Position numbers and translations under genes: made by a program
The notes under the pieces: model-generated
Seen by the model: the letters and a program-made list of their open reading frames with translations, nothing else
Told to the model about the DNA's origin: nothing
The model's database searches: none
In this document: positions 50,364-59,225 of the stretch, piece after piece
Layout: every line of letters starts with the position of its first letter
Numbering within the stretch: position 1 is the first letter of the stretch
From: Paenibacillus spongiae
GTDB taxonomy: Bacteria > Bacillota > Bacilli > Paenibacillales > Paenibacillaceae
Direction: 5' to 3'
DNA: 64,000 nucleotides
Assembly: GCF_024734895.1 (NCBI RefSeq)
Contig: NZ_CP091430.1
Span: forward strand, 4,668,501-4,732,500

Positions 50364-50819
50364 CTACTCCTTCTCTATAATCGGTATGAGCAGATCGACC
50401 GGTTCTTCCTCCAAGTGCTCATCAATATAAAAAATTTCCAGCGAGACCGCATTGTCACGCTTCACCAGCTGATTCTCGTTCATCCACGCGAACAACCGCT
50501 CATACCCTTCGCCGATGCGCTTATTGGTACATCGCACCATGGCGTACTGGCGCTGCGGAATCGTGAATTGTACCATGCCTTCCGGTATCTGATCGATATG
50601 GGCAATTTCGAAGCATGCCCAGTAGGTGGCGAAAACTTCATTACCGAAGTAGGGGCTGTGAAGTGCTGTAGAAAGCACATCACCGTTCAATTCATGCTTG
50701 CGGGCAAGGAATTCGCTTTGCAATCGAATGGCTTCATCTGGGAACGTCGAGTAAGGACCGCAGTAACTGATCCCAACCATCTTCATGGCGGGTTTCGTAA
50801 CTACCGCACAATTGTTCAT
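50364..50819 (-). CDS. GyrI-like effector-binding domain protein
   Basis: A 151-residue stand-alone GyrI/AraC-E-bind/SOUL-fold domain. VTKPAMKMVGISYCGPYSTF and a C-terminal SLEIFYIDEHLEEEPVDLLIPI match the family, which binds small hydrophobic ligands or hydrolyses cyclopropanoids. ATG at 50819 has GGGAGG upstream; the longer frame is unsupported. It precedes the DMT transporter by 13 bp, so it may share its transcript and ligand. Confidence 0.85.
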   Translation of the reverse strand: MNNCAVVTKPAMKMVGISYCGPYSTFPDEAIRLQSEFLARKHELNGDVLSTALHSPYFGNEVFATYWACFEIAHIDQIPEGMVQFTIPQRQYAMVRCTNKRIGEGYERLFAWMNENQLVKRDNAVSLEIFYIDEHLEEEPVDLLIPIIEKE

Positions 50820-51161
50820 CGTGCCAAACCTCCCTATACGATTGGCGAAGCGAGCCCTCTCGCTTAAGAGGAGACGGTTATCGCTGCACATCTGTGTCCA
50901 GTTTATCATGTATGGCGGAAGATGTGGCAACATTTTCACGTGGCGGTGCGAAAACTTTTATTTCCGCATGCTCGATCCGAATCGACCTGCATGCCAGGTG
51001 TCAGGTAACCGACCAGTTCCTTGGGCACTTGTTCCGCATCGGCGGACATTGCGATTAAGATAGCAAATCAGTCCACCATCTGATCGTTCGCTCCATTGTA
51101 TTTCATGTCCGACAGCGTAGATAATGAGGGAAGTTGTTACATTGCTAAGGAGGTTCATGGA
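50820..51161. other. intergenic region between divergent genes
   Basis: About 340 bp containing the divergent promoters of the GyrI-like and dioxygenase genes. No clear -35/-10 pair or operator was recognised; an open frame from 51096 into the dioxygenase is not supported by a ribosome site. Confidence 0.4.
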
Positions 51162-52142
51162 ATGCCCTATATGCCGCAAGTCGTTACACGTCCTGACCGC
51201 TATCGAGTTCATGCCGACCAGTACGCGCACTATCAACGCGAAGGATATCTCGTCGTTCCATCCTTGCTGAATCAAACGGATGTAGAGACGCTCCGTGACT
51301 GGGCCGACGGTTTGTATAACGGCCAAATACCAGTTGGCGGACATGATCCTTATGATCCCGAGATGTCGGCAGCGGAGAAGTCTGCCCGCGTTACCCGTAT
51401 TCATATGCTTCACCGCAACCAGCCTGTCGCCGAATGGGGTCTTCTTCATCCCAGATTATTGGATGTGCTTGAAGCCTTGATAGGTCCGGACGTGCTGGCT
51501 CTCCAGTCTATGCTGTTCTTCAACCCGCCCGGTATGGGCGGTCAGGGCTGGCACCAGGACGCCTACTACATTACGACCTACCCCGAAACGTTAATCGGCG
51601 CGTGGATCGCGCTGGAGGATGTCGATATCGAGAACGGCTGCTTATGGGTCGCCCCCGGCAGCTCTAATGAACCGGTCTATCCCGATGCCGAGCCGTTTCA
51701 ATCCGTCCATGCTACAGAAGCTTTCGACTCGCTCCCGCCGGCGCGGAATGCGAGCAGCCTGGATGATGAAGCAAATTCACTTTCCAAGGTTGCCGCCCGG
51801 TATCCCGAGATCATTCCGGTGCCTATGAAAGCGGGAGACGTTCTGTTCTTCCATTCGCATTTGCTCCACCGTTCATACCCGAACAAGACGAAGGACCGCT
51901 TCCGCCGCGCTTATGTATGCCATTATTGTAACGCGAGGTCATGGGTACCATGGAATCACGGCGAGTCCTACGAGGGAGATTCGGGCAATTATTTGCACAT
52001 ATTGGCCCGGGGGCAGACACACCTGCCATACGCCGCTCCGGCATTCGGCACGAAGGTCGATCTTCCCGTTATCGATCCCGGCAAGCCAGCCGCGGGCAAG
52101 CGGATGATGGCCATGCCGGACGGACAAATGATGGAGATGTGA
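51162..52142 (+). CDS. phytanoyl-CoA dioxygenase (PhyH) family protein
   Basis: A 326-residue Fe(II)/2-oxoglutarate oxygenase. The iron site is H131-x-D133 (GWHQDAYY) with the distal His in LLHRSYPN (H236), and the 2-oxoglutarate Arg lies shortly after (DRFRRAY). It should hydroxylate an unknown small molecule. AAGGAGG lies before the ATG at 51162. The AraC gene 92 bp downstream, in the same direction, is probably its regulator. Confidence 0.9.
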   Translation: MPYMPQVVTRPDRYRVHADQYAHYQREGYLVVPSLLNQTDVETLRDWADGLYNGQIPVGGHDPYDPEMSAAEKSARVTRIHMLHRNQPVAEWGLLHPRLLDVLEALIGPDVLALQSMLFFNPPGMGGQGWHQDAYYITTYPETLIGAWIALEDVDIENGCLWVAPGSSNEPVYPDAEPFQSVHATEAFDSLPPARNASSLDDEANSLSKVAARYPEIIPVPMKAGDVLFFHSHLLHRSYPNKTKDRFRRAYVCHYCNARSWVPWNHGESYEGDSGNYLHILARGQTHLPYAAPAFGTKVDLPVIDPGKPAAGKRMMAMPDGQMMEM

Positions 52143-52234
52143 TCTGCACACGATTCTCGAGAAAGCGTTGCCATAGAAGGGGCCGATACGCTATAGTTGA
52201 AGCAAAACGGCATAGGATAGGAACGTGAGCAGAT

Positions 52235-53161
52235 ATGTCTACGAACCGGGAGTCCTGCTTTAGGCAACAACCGTTTCCTTCGATACTATTTTGTGGAGAT
52301 GTCTCGGCTAGAGCAGGGGCGAGTCTTCCTCCTCGCAGACTCGCCGAATATGAGCTGGTCTATTTTCCGCAGGGCACCGGGACGGTCTACAGGACGAACA
52401 AACAGACGATTAAGCTGTCGGAGTCCGGGTACATCCTGACTCGTCCGGATGAAGAGCATACCTATGATTTTGACCTCACGGTGCCTACCCGTCATCAATA
52501 TATCCATTTCGAATGGATTGACATTCCGGATCACGACCATTCGCAGTTTTTGCGCGAAGCCTCCTTCCTGCCCGTTTTGAATCCGATTGCGGAAAGCTTG
52601 TTGAAGCAAATACTGAAGCTGGGCTCTACAAAGCCCAAGCGTTGGATTGAACGGGGCAATAAGCTGCTCGGTGTCATATTGGAAGAATTGTCGGACGCCT
52701 ACGAAGAATGGGCCAGTGGTTCGCAGGCAAGCGGCACTGCAATTCCCCTTCCGCTTCAGACGGCAATCACATTTATGGAGAATCAGCTGCATCGACCTAT
52801 TACTGTCGCGGAATTATCCCATGCCTCGGGTTGGACCCATGCCCACTTCACGAGACAGGTAAGAAGATATATCGGTTTGACCCCGCAGATGCTCATCGTG
52901 CATCGCCGGATCGAACGGTCGTGCTTGCATTTATTATACGAGAATTGGACCGTGAAGCAGGTTGCATTCGCTTGCGGTTTTCAAGACGAGCACTACTTCT
53001 CCCGCTGCTTTCATCGCATCAAGGGAATGACGCCCTCCCGGTTTCGCGAAGCCTACAGCAGCGCCCGCTCCATCAATCTGGCTGCCTTCACCGAGCCGAA
53101 GGAGCTGTATCCATTCAATACGTGGATCAACGGTAGATCAATGAACGGAGATAATCGGTAG
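52235..53161 (+). CDS. AraC-family transcriptional regulator
   Basis: A 308-residue regulator. The N-terminal cupin (about 30-120: YELVYFPQGTGTVYRTNKQT) is followed by a C-terminal AraC domain (about 185-285: ITVAELSHASGWTHAHFTRQVRRYIG, VKQVAFACGFQDEHYFSRCFHRIKGMTPSRFR). It likely controls the dioxygenase gene in front of it. The ribosome site (GTGAGCAG) is poor. A terminator hairpin lies 75 bp downstream. Confidence 0.9.
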   Translation: MSTNRESCFRQQPFPSILFCGDVSARAGASLPPRRLAEYELVYFPQGTGTVYRTNKQTIKLSESGYILTRPDEEHTYDFDLTVPTRHQYIHFEWIDIPDHDHSQFLREASFLPVLNPIAESLLKQILKLGSTKPKRWIERGNKLLGVILEELSDAYEEWASGSQASGTAIPLPLQTAITFMENQLHRPITVAELSHASGWTHAHFTRQVRRYIGLTPQMLIVHRRIERSCLHLLYENWTVKQVAFACGFQDEHYFSRCFHRIKGMTPSRFREAYSSARSINLAAFTEPKELYPFNTWINGRSMNGDNR

Positions 53162-53235
53162 CAGCAGCGAATGGAAGAACATTCGGCCTGCTTCGCGCTC
53201 TTCTGATCACGGAACATTCCTACGAAGAATTATTG

Positions 53236-53284
53236 AAGGGCTGCCCTTTTTGTCATCATGGATGACTTAAGAGGCAGCCCTTTT
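53236..53284. terminator. terminator downstream of the AraC gene
   Basis: AAGGGCTGCC (53236-53245) pairs perfectly with GGCAGCCCTT (53273-53282), with TTTT at the 3' end on the plus strand; an inner stem GTCATC/GATGAC extends it. It could also serve the converging gene at 53363. Confidence 0.72.
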
Positions 53285-53362
53285 GCGCAAATAATTTTTA
53301 TATAGAATGAACAACTGACAGACACATAGGACGGAGTTAGAATGTTGATGCTGGTGAAGCGC

Positions 53363-53656
53363 TCATAGCGTTACTTTCTCATAATGCTCCACGACTGGGA
53401 ACGGTTCATAATAATGATGAAGCAGCCGCTTCCATTGTTCATACTCCGGCGATTGTCTAAACCCCCGCACATGATCCTCCAGCGTCTCCCACCATACCAG
53501 CAGGACGTATTGATGCTCGCGCTCAAGACAGCGCTGCAGCTCATGGCGGACATAGCCTTTCATGGAAGCAATGATTCGAGAGGCTTCCTTGAATTGCCCG
53601 ACAAAGGTGTCGTCCAGCTCCGGCTTCACATGCAATATGGCCAGCTCCATTATCAT
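53363..53656 (-). CDS. ABM-domain monooxygenase-like protein
   Basis: A 97-residue antibiotic-biosynthesis-monooxygenase-fold protein (ferredoxin-like dimer). ELAILHVKPELDDTF, SMKGYVRHELQRCLEREHQYVLLVWWETLEDH and FRQSPEYEQWKRLLHHYYE are typical. Members act in quinone or polyketide oxidation or haem handling; the substrate is unknown. AAGGAG lies 10 nt before the ATG. Co-directional with the methyltransferase 30 bp upstream. Confidence 0.87.
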   Translation of the reverse strand: MIMELAILHVKPELDDTFVGQFKEASRIIASMKGYVRHELQRCLEREHQYVLLVWWETLEDHVRGFRQSPEYEQWKRLLHHYYEPFPVVEHYEKVTL

Positions 53657-53686
53657 GAATCGGCAGCTCCTTCCGTAAACAGCAGC

Positions 53687-54442
53687 CTACATGCGGCCAT
53701 AGTATAACTCCGTTGCATAATGGAAGGGAACCAGACCGTCCTTCTGATGAGCGGCAAACAGTGCTTCCAGCTCTTGAACAAAGAGCTGATAGGACTCCGA
53801 GCCGGGAAGCGGCGTATAGGAGGAGGAGCTGGCCCGTCCAAGCAGCTCTTCGTACGTGATATACTGGTCATTCTCGAATACGGCTTTGGTGTACAGTCCT
53901 TGGCTAAAGAAAGCGCGGTAATCCGCATCACCCAGACGCATATGCTTGACGTTCTCGTAATCGGGGGCGATCCGCTTCAGCAATTGATCGTACTCCGCGG
54001 CGAATGCATTGCGTTCAACATCACGTTTATTCCAGATGAGCGATACCGTTCCGCCCGGCTTCAAGATACGGCGAAATTCCATGCTCGTCGGCCCGGGATC
54101 GAACCAATGGAACGCCTGCGCGGAGAGTACCGCATCTACGGTCGCATCCGCCAGCTGCGTTTGTTCCGCCGAACCGTCAATCGATACGAATCCGTCGTAG
54201 CCGCCAAGCTGCGACTCCGCTGCTTCGCGCATCTCTTTGTTCGGTTCAACCGCATAGACTCGGTGTCCGCTTTCAAGCAGCAGCCGGGTGAAAATCCCTG
54301 TGCCTGAACCGACATCGGCGAGTACGCTGCCGGTGCTTATCCCCAGCTTATCATCGAGATAATCCAGCAGCGCCTGCGGATATCCCGGACGGTATTTCAC
54401 ATAATTATCGACACGCGACGAAAATCGTTGTTTGCTATCCAG
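53687..54442 (-). CDS. class I SAM-dependent methyltransferase, probable CTG start
   Basis: A 251-residue methyltransferase. Motif I is VLADVGSGTGIFTRLLLESG, the acidic post-I residue is in VYAVEPNKEM, and VDAVLSAQAFHWFDP is typical of the family. No ATG precedes the core: a GTG at 54400 would remove the usual N-terminal segment and has no ribosome site. Reading back in frame gives a CTG at 54442, 9 nt after AAGGAGG, yielding DSKQRFSSRVDNYVKYRPGY, the normal start of this family. A CTG start is rare but best supported. Confidence 0.85.
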   Translation of the reverse strand: MDSKQRFSSRVDNYVKYRPGYPQALLDYLDDKLGISTGSVLADVGSGTGIFTRLLLESGHRVYAVEPNKEMREAAESQLGGYDGFVSIDGSAEQTQLADATVDAVLSAQAFHWFDPGPTSMEFRRILKPGGTVSLIWNKRDVERNAFAAEYDQLLKRIAPDYENVKHMRLGDADYRAFFSQGLYTKAVFENDQYITYEELLGRASSSSYTPLPGSESYQLFVQELEALFAAHQKDGLVPFHYATELYYGRM

Positions 54443-54477
54443 CGTGATTCCCCTCCTTATTTAAAAAGAAAGTACGA

Positions 54478-54720
54478 CTATACCCTGCGTTCCATCGCAT
54501 ACAGCTCTTCCTCGATCGAGGCCGTCTTTTGCACAATTACCTGTCTTGCATCCGCAATCGCTTTGTTGTAAACATATGGCGCCGTTTCTTTAAGCAGAAA
54601 ATCAATGATCTGCTCGGCTCCGATATGCCCCAGCTCCTCCGAGCGCTCTTGCTCGTAGAAAGCGATGAACGCTTCAATAATGCGGTCCTTATCTTCCCGC
54701 GGAAGTTTAATCGGTATCAT
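54478..54720 (-). CDS. DUF2164 family protein
   Basis: An 80-residue acidic helical protein. LPREDKDRIIEAFIAFYEQE, EELGHIGAEQIIDFLLKETA and YNKAIADAR match DUF2164. AGGAGG lies 8 nt before ATG at 54720; the GTG at 54729 overlaps that site. Function unknown. Leftward, between GNAT and methyltransferase genes. Confidence 0.85.
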   Translation of the reverse strand: MIPIKLPREDKDRIIEAFIAFYEQERSEELGHIGAEQIIDFLLKETAPYVYNKAIADARQVIVQKTASIEEELYAMERRV

Positions 54721-54787
54721 CTGTTCCACCTCCTAACAATAACGGCTTGTCCATCGTCTTGCACAAGACAGCATTCTTGTCCAACCA

Positions 54788-55591
54788 TTACTTACGGATC
54801 ATGTTTATACGCGTATAGGCCAGCTTCATCCCTGCCCGCTCCATATTGCGGTGACTGGGAGACAGATAGGCCGCTTGGCTTACGATGAGCCTGCAATCAC
54901 TCAAGGCCGATTCATGGATTCGGCGTCTCAATAGCGCATAATGAAGCCCCCGTGAACGATACTTAGGCAGCGTCGCGGCGAATGTCAGGGATGCCGTGCC
55001 CTGCCGGATATATAGAACACCCGCCGCAGCCGGTTCACCATCGACCAGCCCGACATAGAATTGCCAGCCCGGCCTTCCATGCAGCACGCCATTATTAATG
55101 GCGATTGGGGCGATTCCGCTCTCATCCATCCCGAACCCAAGGCAGTGGATGCGCGCATAATCGGTCATTTCATCCCGTTCCAGCCGCCTGATCCGGATGT
55201 TGGACGGCAGCGGCATGACCGATTGTTCCGGCACCGTATAGAACGAAGCATGGAAACCGCCGGGCACGAAGCCCTGTTCGCTCAGCGCTCTAAGCAGCTC
55301 TGGCGCTGCGTGGATCGGGGTGATCTCGAATTGCGGCCGGCACCCTGCTTCCTCGTAATAGGCTAGTATATCCGGCAGCAGAGGAAGCTCGTCAGGACCG
55401 AAGCCCTTGACGGCATTGAACTGAGGCCATGGCATCCCTTTGCTGATGAAGGCTTTCGCGCTCCCGAAGGAGCGGACCTCGACGCGCTCCGGATTCCCTT
55501 GCCGCTCACGTATGGCGGCCATGCGGTCTGTCATAAATTCGATTTCGGACTGCTCGATTTGCTCTGCGAGCTGTTTGGATAGAATGGCCAC
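54788..55591 (-). CDS. GNAT-family N-acetyltransferase
   Basis: A 267-residue two-part acetyltransferase. The C-terminal GNAT core has the acetyl-CoA loop LPKYRSRGLHYALLRRRI (near 210, R/Q-x-x-G/R-x-G/L variant) preceded by strand FYVGLVDGEPAAAGVLYI. The N-terminal half is a degenerate GNAT lobe. The acceptor is unknown. GTG start with AGGGGGCGG upstream. Confidence 0.85.
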   Translation of the reverse strand: MAILSKQLAEQIEQSEIEFMTDRMAAIRERQGNPERVEVRSFGSAKAFISKGMPWPQFNAVKGFGPDELPLLPDILAYYEEAGCRPQFEITPIHAAPELLRALSEQGFVPGGFHASFYTVPEQSVMPLPSNIRIRRLERDEMTDYARIHCLGFGMDESGIAPIAINNGVLHGRPGWQFYVGLVDGEPAAAGVLYIRQGTASLTFAATLPKYRSRGLHYALLRRRIHESALSDCRLIVSQAAYLSPSHRNMERAGMKLAYTRINMIRK

Positions 55592-55822
55592 TTATCCGCC
55601 CCCTTGCTATGCTATATAAGTTAAACTAATGATTGGAATACAACCCGCTGCGCAGGTAGAATGTTCTTCCGACCGCTGGCGCTTCTCCAGAATCATTCTT
55701 CATGCTCCGCTCGTTCTTCTTCTTTCGTTCGACTGATATTGATTTCATATTTTAGATATAGCCGACAGCCGGACGAATGCACATATTATACCATTGAAAC
55801 CCGCTTGCAATATAGAGAAAAA

Positions 55823-55868
55823 GAAGCTTCGCGCCTCCCGCTGTCCGGCGAGAATTGCGAAGCTCCGT
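55823..55868 (-). terminator. intrinsic terminator
   Basis: On the minus strand GGAGCTTCGC pairs with GCGAAGCTTC across a 22-nt loop, followed by TTTTTCTC. It lies 15 bp after the stop of the gene at 55883. Confidence 0.78.
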
Positions 55869-55882
55869 TATGAAATCCGCTA

Positions 55883-56365
55883 TTAATCTTTGCGCGTCTT
55901 CACTTCATGGCGCGTCAGCCATGCACGCAGCCGTTCAGCCGCGCGGTCCTTCTCGCTGCTGCCGGCAAATCGAAACCTGACCACCCGTTCCGACCAATTG
56001 CGCCGATTGGTATGCAGATCAATATAATTCGTCGTGAACGTCACTTCGGTCAGCTGCTCAGGAGTCAACAGCTGCTTCCCGATAAATAATTCCTTCTCCC
56101 GCAGGAGCAGCGTATGCTTCTGGCGAATTTCTATGTACATCCGGATAAATAAAAAGACCTGTACCAGAACGAACGCAATCGAGGCTGCGATACGAATACT
56201 TTCGACATTCGTTGCATTCATAATTGCGAGCAGTCCAATATTCAGCAGGCAAGCGATCACGACGTATTTGCTCGAAGCGTTCGGATAAGTAACGGAATAG
56301 GTCGGCACCTGCTGCGGATCATCTGCGGCAAGTTCTTTTTCGCTTCTCACCATATGTTTCAACAT
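55883..56365 (-). CDS. membrane protein with PH-like C-terminal domain, unknown
   Basis: A 160-residue protein with two adjacent transmembrane helices (about 34-50 and 59-76), a cytoplasmic N-terminus, and a soluble C-terminal part (LLREKELFIGKQLLTPEQLT ... RNWSERVVRFRFAG) that resembles a bacterial PH/YdbT-like strand pattern. Not assigned to a named family. GGAGGGG lies before the ATG. A strong terminator follows. Confidence 0.7.
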   Translation of the reverse strand: MLKHMVRSEKELAADDPQQVPTYSVTYPNASSKYVVIACLLNIGLLAIMNATNVESIRIAASIAFVLVQVFLFIRMYIEIRQKHTLLLREKELFIGKQLLTPEQLTEVTFTTNYIDLHTNRRNWSERVVRFRFAGSSEKDRAAERLRAWLTRHEVKTRKD

Positions 56366-56640
56366 GATGATTTATCCCCTCCGTATAAAATCCTGATGCC
56401 AAACTTAGCTATTTTGTATGAAGTCGTTGAATGGACTATATTGGATCCAATAATAACACGCATAAATTCACCCTTTCTTCCAAGTGTAACGTTTCGAAAA
56501 TAGACACCCCCAGAATGATAGATCAAACTCGCTTCATCTAACTTATAATTTAACATGATTTCATTATTATGTAAATCGACTGTAAGGTTATTGTTATTAA
56601 TTTGTATCTAATTGATGAGTAAGAACGATATGAAATGAAC
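56366..56640. other. intergenic region, no gene recognised
   Basis: A/T-rich spacer between a terminator and a membrane-protein gene. A 65-codon minus-strand frame overlapping the next gene start (56359-56556) lacks a family match and is not called. Confidence 0.4.
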
Positions 56641-56677
56641 GAAAAAAGAGAGACGGATTCACCTCCGCTCTCTCTTC
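56641..56677 (-). terminator. terminator of the HisA-like gene
   Basis: On the minus strand AAGAGAGAGCGGA and TCCGTCTCTCTT pair with a one-base bulge around GGTGAA, followed by TTTT. It lies about 70 bp after the hisA-like stop. Confidence 0.7.
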
Positions 56678-56744
56678 CATGATTACCTTATTCCAAATGC
56701 GATCCGGCAGGCATTCGTTCAATCTTCTCTACAGCCGGATATCA

Positions 56745-57515
56745 TTATGATTCGAACTTCTTGCAGTAGGCCACGACCTCGTCATAGGAAAGCGCACCGC
56801 CGAATATATCCAGAGCGCTTCCGATTGTAATGTCCAGCCTGCCTGAAGCCAGCTCATGAAACAGCTTCAAATCTTCCAGAGAGCGAGCGCCCCCCGCATA
56901 GGTCGTCGGGATCGTTACTGCACGGCCAAGCAGGCTGACCAGGCTTTCCAGTATGCCTGTCCGTTTCCCTTCCACATCGACGGCGTGGACGAGAAATTCA
57001 TTGCAATACTGTTCCAGCTCGCGTAAATTCGCCTCGTTGACTTCGAAGCTGCTGAACGACTTCCACTGGTTCGTCACCACATACCACTTGCCATCCCGCT
57101 GCTTGCAGCTAAGATCGATCACGAGCCTTTCCGGGCCGACCTCCGATACGATCCGCCGCAGATGATCAAGGTTAAGCTCGCCATCCCTGAAAATATACGA
57201 AGTCACGATTACATGTGACGCCCCGTTCTCCAAATATAACGCCGCATTATCAGCCGTAATTCCGCCGCCGATCTGCAGCCCCCCCGGATATTCACGAAGC
57301 GCGCTTAACGCAGCTTCTTCATTGCCGGGACCGAGCATGATGACATGGCCCCCGGTAAGCTCATCGCGCTTGAACAAATCTGCATAGTAAGCGGAATCGT
57401 AAGCGGAGACAAAGTTCTCGATAACGCCGCCTTGCGAAGCAGCCGCCGTCAGCGATTCGCCGACAATTTGTTTTACCTTGCCATTATGAAGGTCGATGCA
57501 CGGTCTGAATTTCAT
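56745..57515 (-). CDS. hisA: eukaryote-type phosphoribosylformimino-AICAR ribotide isomerase (HisA/HIS6 type)
   Basis: A 256-residue TIM barrel for the Amadori rearrangement ProFAR to PRFAR in histidine synthesis. Unlike the usual bacterial HisA, it follows the fungal/plant HIS6 pattern: CIDLHNGKVKQIVG at the start (catalytic D8), YYADLFKRDELTGGHVIMLG, LQIGGGI, VIVTSYIF, VIDLSCKQRDGKWYV, FLVHAVDVEG (second catalytic Asp), TYAGGARSLEDLK and DITIGSALDIFGG. No other his genes are next to it; neighbours are HAD phosphatases. GAGGGTGAGG lies before the ATG. Family assignment is strong from memory of HIS6; whether it works in histidine synthesis here is untested. Confidence 0.85.
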   Translation of the reverse strand: MKFRPCIDLHNGKVKQIVGESLTAAASQGGVIENFVSAYDSAYYADLFKRDELTGGHVIMLGPGNEEAALSALREYPGGLQIGGGITADNAALYLENGASHVIVTSYIFRDGELNLDHLRRIVSEVGPERLVIDLSCKQRDGKWYVVTNQWKSFSSFEVNEANLRELEQYCNEFLVHAVDVEGKRTGILESLVSLLGRAVTIPTTYAGGARSLEDLKLFHELASGRLDITIGSALDIFGGALSYDEVVAYCKKFES

Positions 57516-57626
57516 TGGTAATCCTCACCCTCGTCATTAAATCATCTGAACCTATTGTATCAGAAAATGCGATCATCTACGTAGTTCAATGAATGATTGG
57601 TATAAACACCTTTCTTGACGTTCCAT

Positions 57627-58457
57627 TCATATACTTCGCAAAGCTGCCAGATAATGAGCGACTCCATGCTCCGCATTGGTCAGGATCGTTCCCGTAGCCG
57701 CTTGAATGACCCTCTCATGCGCATTGGACACCGCGTACTTCTCGTCCGCCGCCTCGAACATCGGCAGATCATTAAGGCTGTCCCCGAAACATATAAGCTT
57801 GTCAGCTTTGGCATACTGTTTCAGAAACAGCGCGGCCTCGCGCTTGTTCGCCTGGCTGTTGGCGATCTCGAGCCAGTAATAGCCCGGCGTATATATATCC
57901 GGCCCGAAGTGGCAGATCACCTCGCTGCGGCAACGGAATGCTTCATAGACAGGCTGAAGGCGCTCTTGCGTGTCAATCGCATTCACCGTCATAACCGACT
58001 CCACGGTGAAATCGGGGAAGCCGTCAACCATCCGAAACCTCGAATCCCCCAGCTTGGTGCGGTTCGTAATATAATTCTCTTCGCTTTCATTCCGGATTCC
58101 CTTGTAATACACATGCGGGACGTCATATCTGTCCAATGTGTACAGAAGCGGCAGCAGATCGCTCCGTTCATAAGCGGCCAGTACTTCCGCCGTTAGTGCT
58201 CCAGATAAGAAATTAGAACGGATGTTTCGCTTCGTTACGGGATCATGAATGAATACGCCATTCATATAGGCAACGGGAAGACGCAGTGTAAGATCGCGAA
58301 GCAGCCATGAAGCGGATTCGGCCGATCGCGCCGTAGCTACCGTAAACAGGAGGCCACGTCCAATCAATGCATTCAGAATCTTCACGCTTTCCGGACTGAC
58401 TTGCTGCTCGTCATTGAGCAGCGTCCCATCCAAATCCGAGATGTACAAGACCGACAA
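57627..58457 (-). CDS. HAD-family phosphatase (Cof/YkrA type)
   Basis: A 276-residue class IIB HAD hydrolase. The nucleophile motif is YISDLDGTLL (D8, D10), a cap domain occupies about 85-190, and motif IV is LICFGDSLNDLPMFE near 220. It dephosphorylates small sugar phosphates or flavin precursors. The start is TTG at 58457, 8 nt after GGAGGG. Downstream of the second HAD gene by 26 bp; likely co-transcribed. Confidence 0.9.
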   Translation of the reverse strand: MSVLYISDLDGTLLNDEQQVSPESVKILNALIGRGLLFTVATARSAESASWLLRDLTLRLPVAYMNGVFIHDPVTKRNIRSNFLSGALTAEVLAAYERSDLLPLLYTLDRYDVPHVYYKGIRNESEENYITNRTKLGDSRFRMVDGFPDFTVESVMTVNAIDTQERLQPVYEAFRCRSEVICHFGPDIYTPGYYWLEIANSQANKREAALFLKQYAKADKLICFGDSLNDLPMFEAADEKYAVSNAHERVIQAATGTILTNAEHGVAHYLAALRSI

Positions 58458-58483
58458 CGCGCTTCCCTCCCGCAGACCATTAT

Positions 58484-59191
58484 TTAGAATGAACTCCTAT
58501 TCAACAGCAAAGCCAATTCGGATAGAGATTGTATCGCGAACTTCGGCGTATATGCCTCTCCTGCCGTTAAACCTTCAGAATTATAATAGCAGAAATCAAT
58601 TCCGGAGCTAGCCGCCCCTCTGTAATCATCCTGCAGTGAATCTCCCACGAATAGGACCTCCGAGTGGTCCACGCCGAATGCCCGGACGGCCGAATCGAAT
58701 ATGGCGCGGTCCGGCTTCCACAAGCCCACCTCATCCGAGATGAAGAGATGGTCAAAATAATGGTCCATGCCGCCTGTTTTCAGCCTGGCGCGCTGAGCTT
58801 CGCCGATGCCATTGGAGATAATGCCGAGCGGATAGTGACCGTGCAGAGATACGAGAACATTTTGCGCCCCCTCCATCACGTGGCATGTGCTGCAGAACAG
58901 CTTCCAATATGTACTGGCCAGCGGATCGGAGAGGGAAGGATCGAAGCCCATCTGGATTAACGTGTCCCGGAATGAGTACTGAAGCACCTGACTAATGTGA
59001 ATTTGCCGCTCGACGCGTTCGCTCCAGTAGGTCCAGTTAATAGGAGCAAATACAGCCCGGAACGTTTCCCATTCGAATCCGGAGAGCTCCGGCAGCCGAT
59101 GATGATCGATCGCGCGGCGCATGGCATCCAGCTCGCTGGACGTATAGTCGAGAAGTGTGTTGTCCAGGTCGAACAAAATAGCTTTATACAT
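58484..59191 (-). CDS. HAD-family hydrolase (YfnB/YjjG type)
   Basis: A 235-residue class I HAD phosphatase. LFDLDNTLLDYTSSEL (D8, D10), GIISNGIGEAQRARLKTGGM, DEVGLWKPDRAIFDSA and VLFVGDSLQDDYRGAASSGI are the four motifs. YjjG-type members act on non-canonical pyrimidine nucleotides. GGGGGAGTG lies before the ATG. Member of a leftward run with VanZ and a GNAT upstream. Confidence 0.9.
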   Translation of the reverse strand: MYKAILFDLDNTLLDYTSSELDAMRRAIDHHRLPELSGFEWETFRAVFAPINWTYWSERVERQIHISQVLQYSFRDTLIQMGFDPSLSDPLASTYWKLFCSTCHVMEGAQNVLVSLHGHYPLGIISNGIGEAQRARLKTGGMDHYFDHLFISDEVGLWKPDRAIFDSAVRAFGVDHSEVLFVGDSLQDDYRGAASSGIDFCYYNSEGLTAGEAYTPKFAIQSLSELALLLNRSSF

Positions 59192-59225
59192 TCAACACTT
59201 CACTCCCCCGCATAAATAAGCCGTA

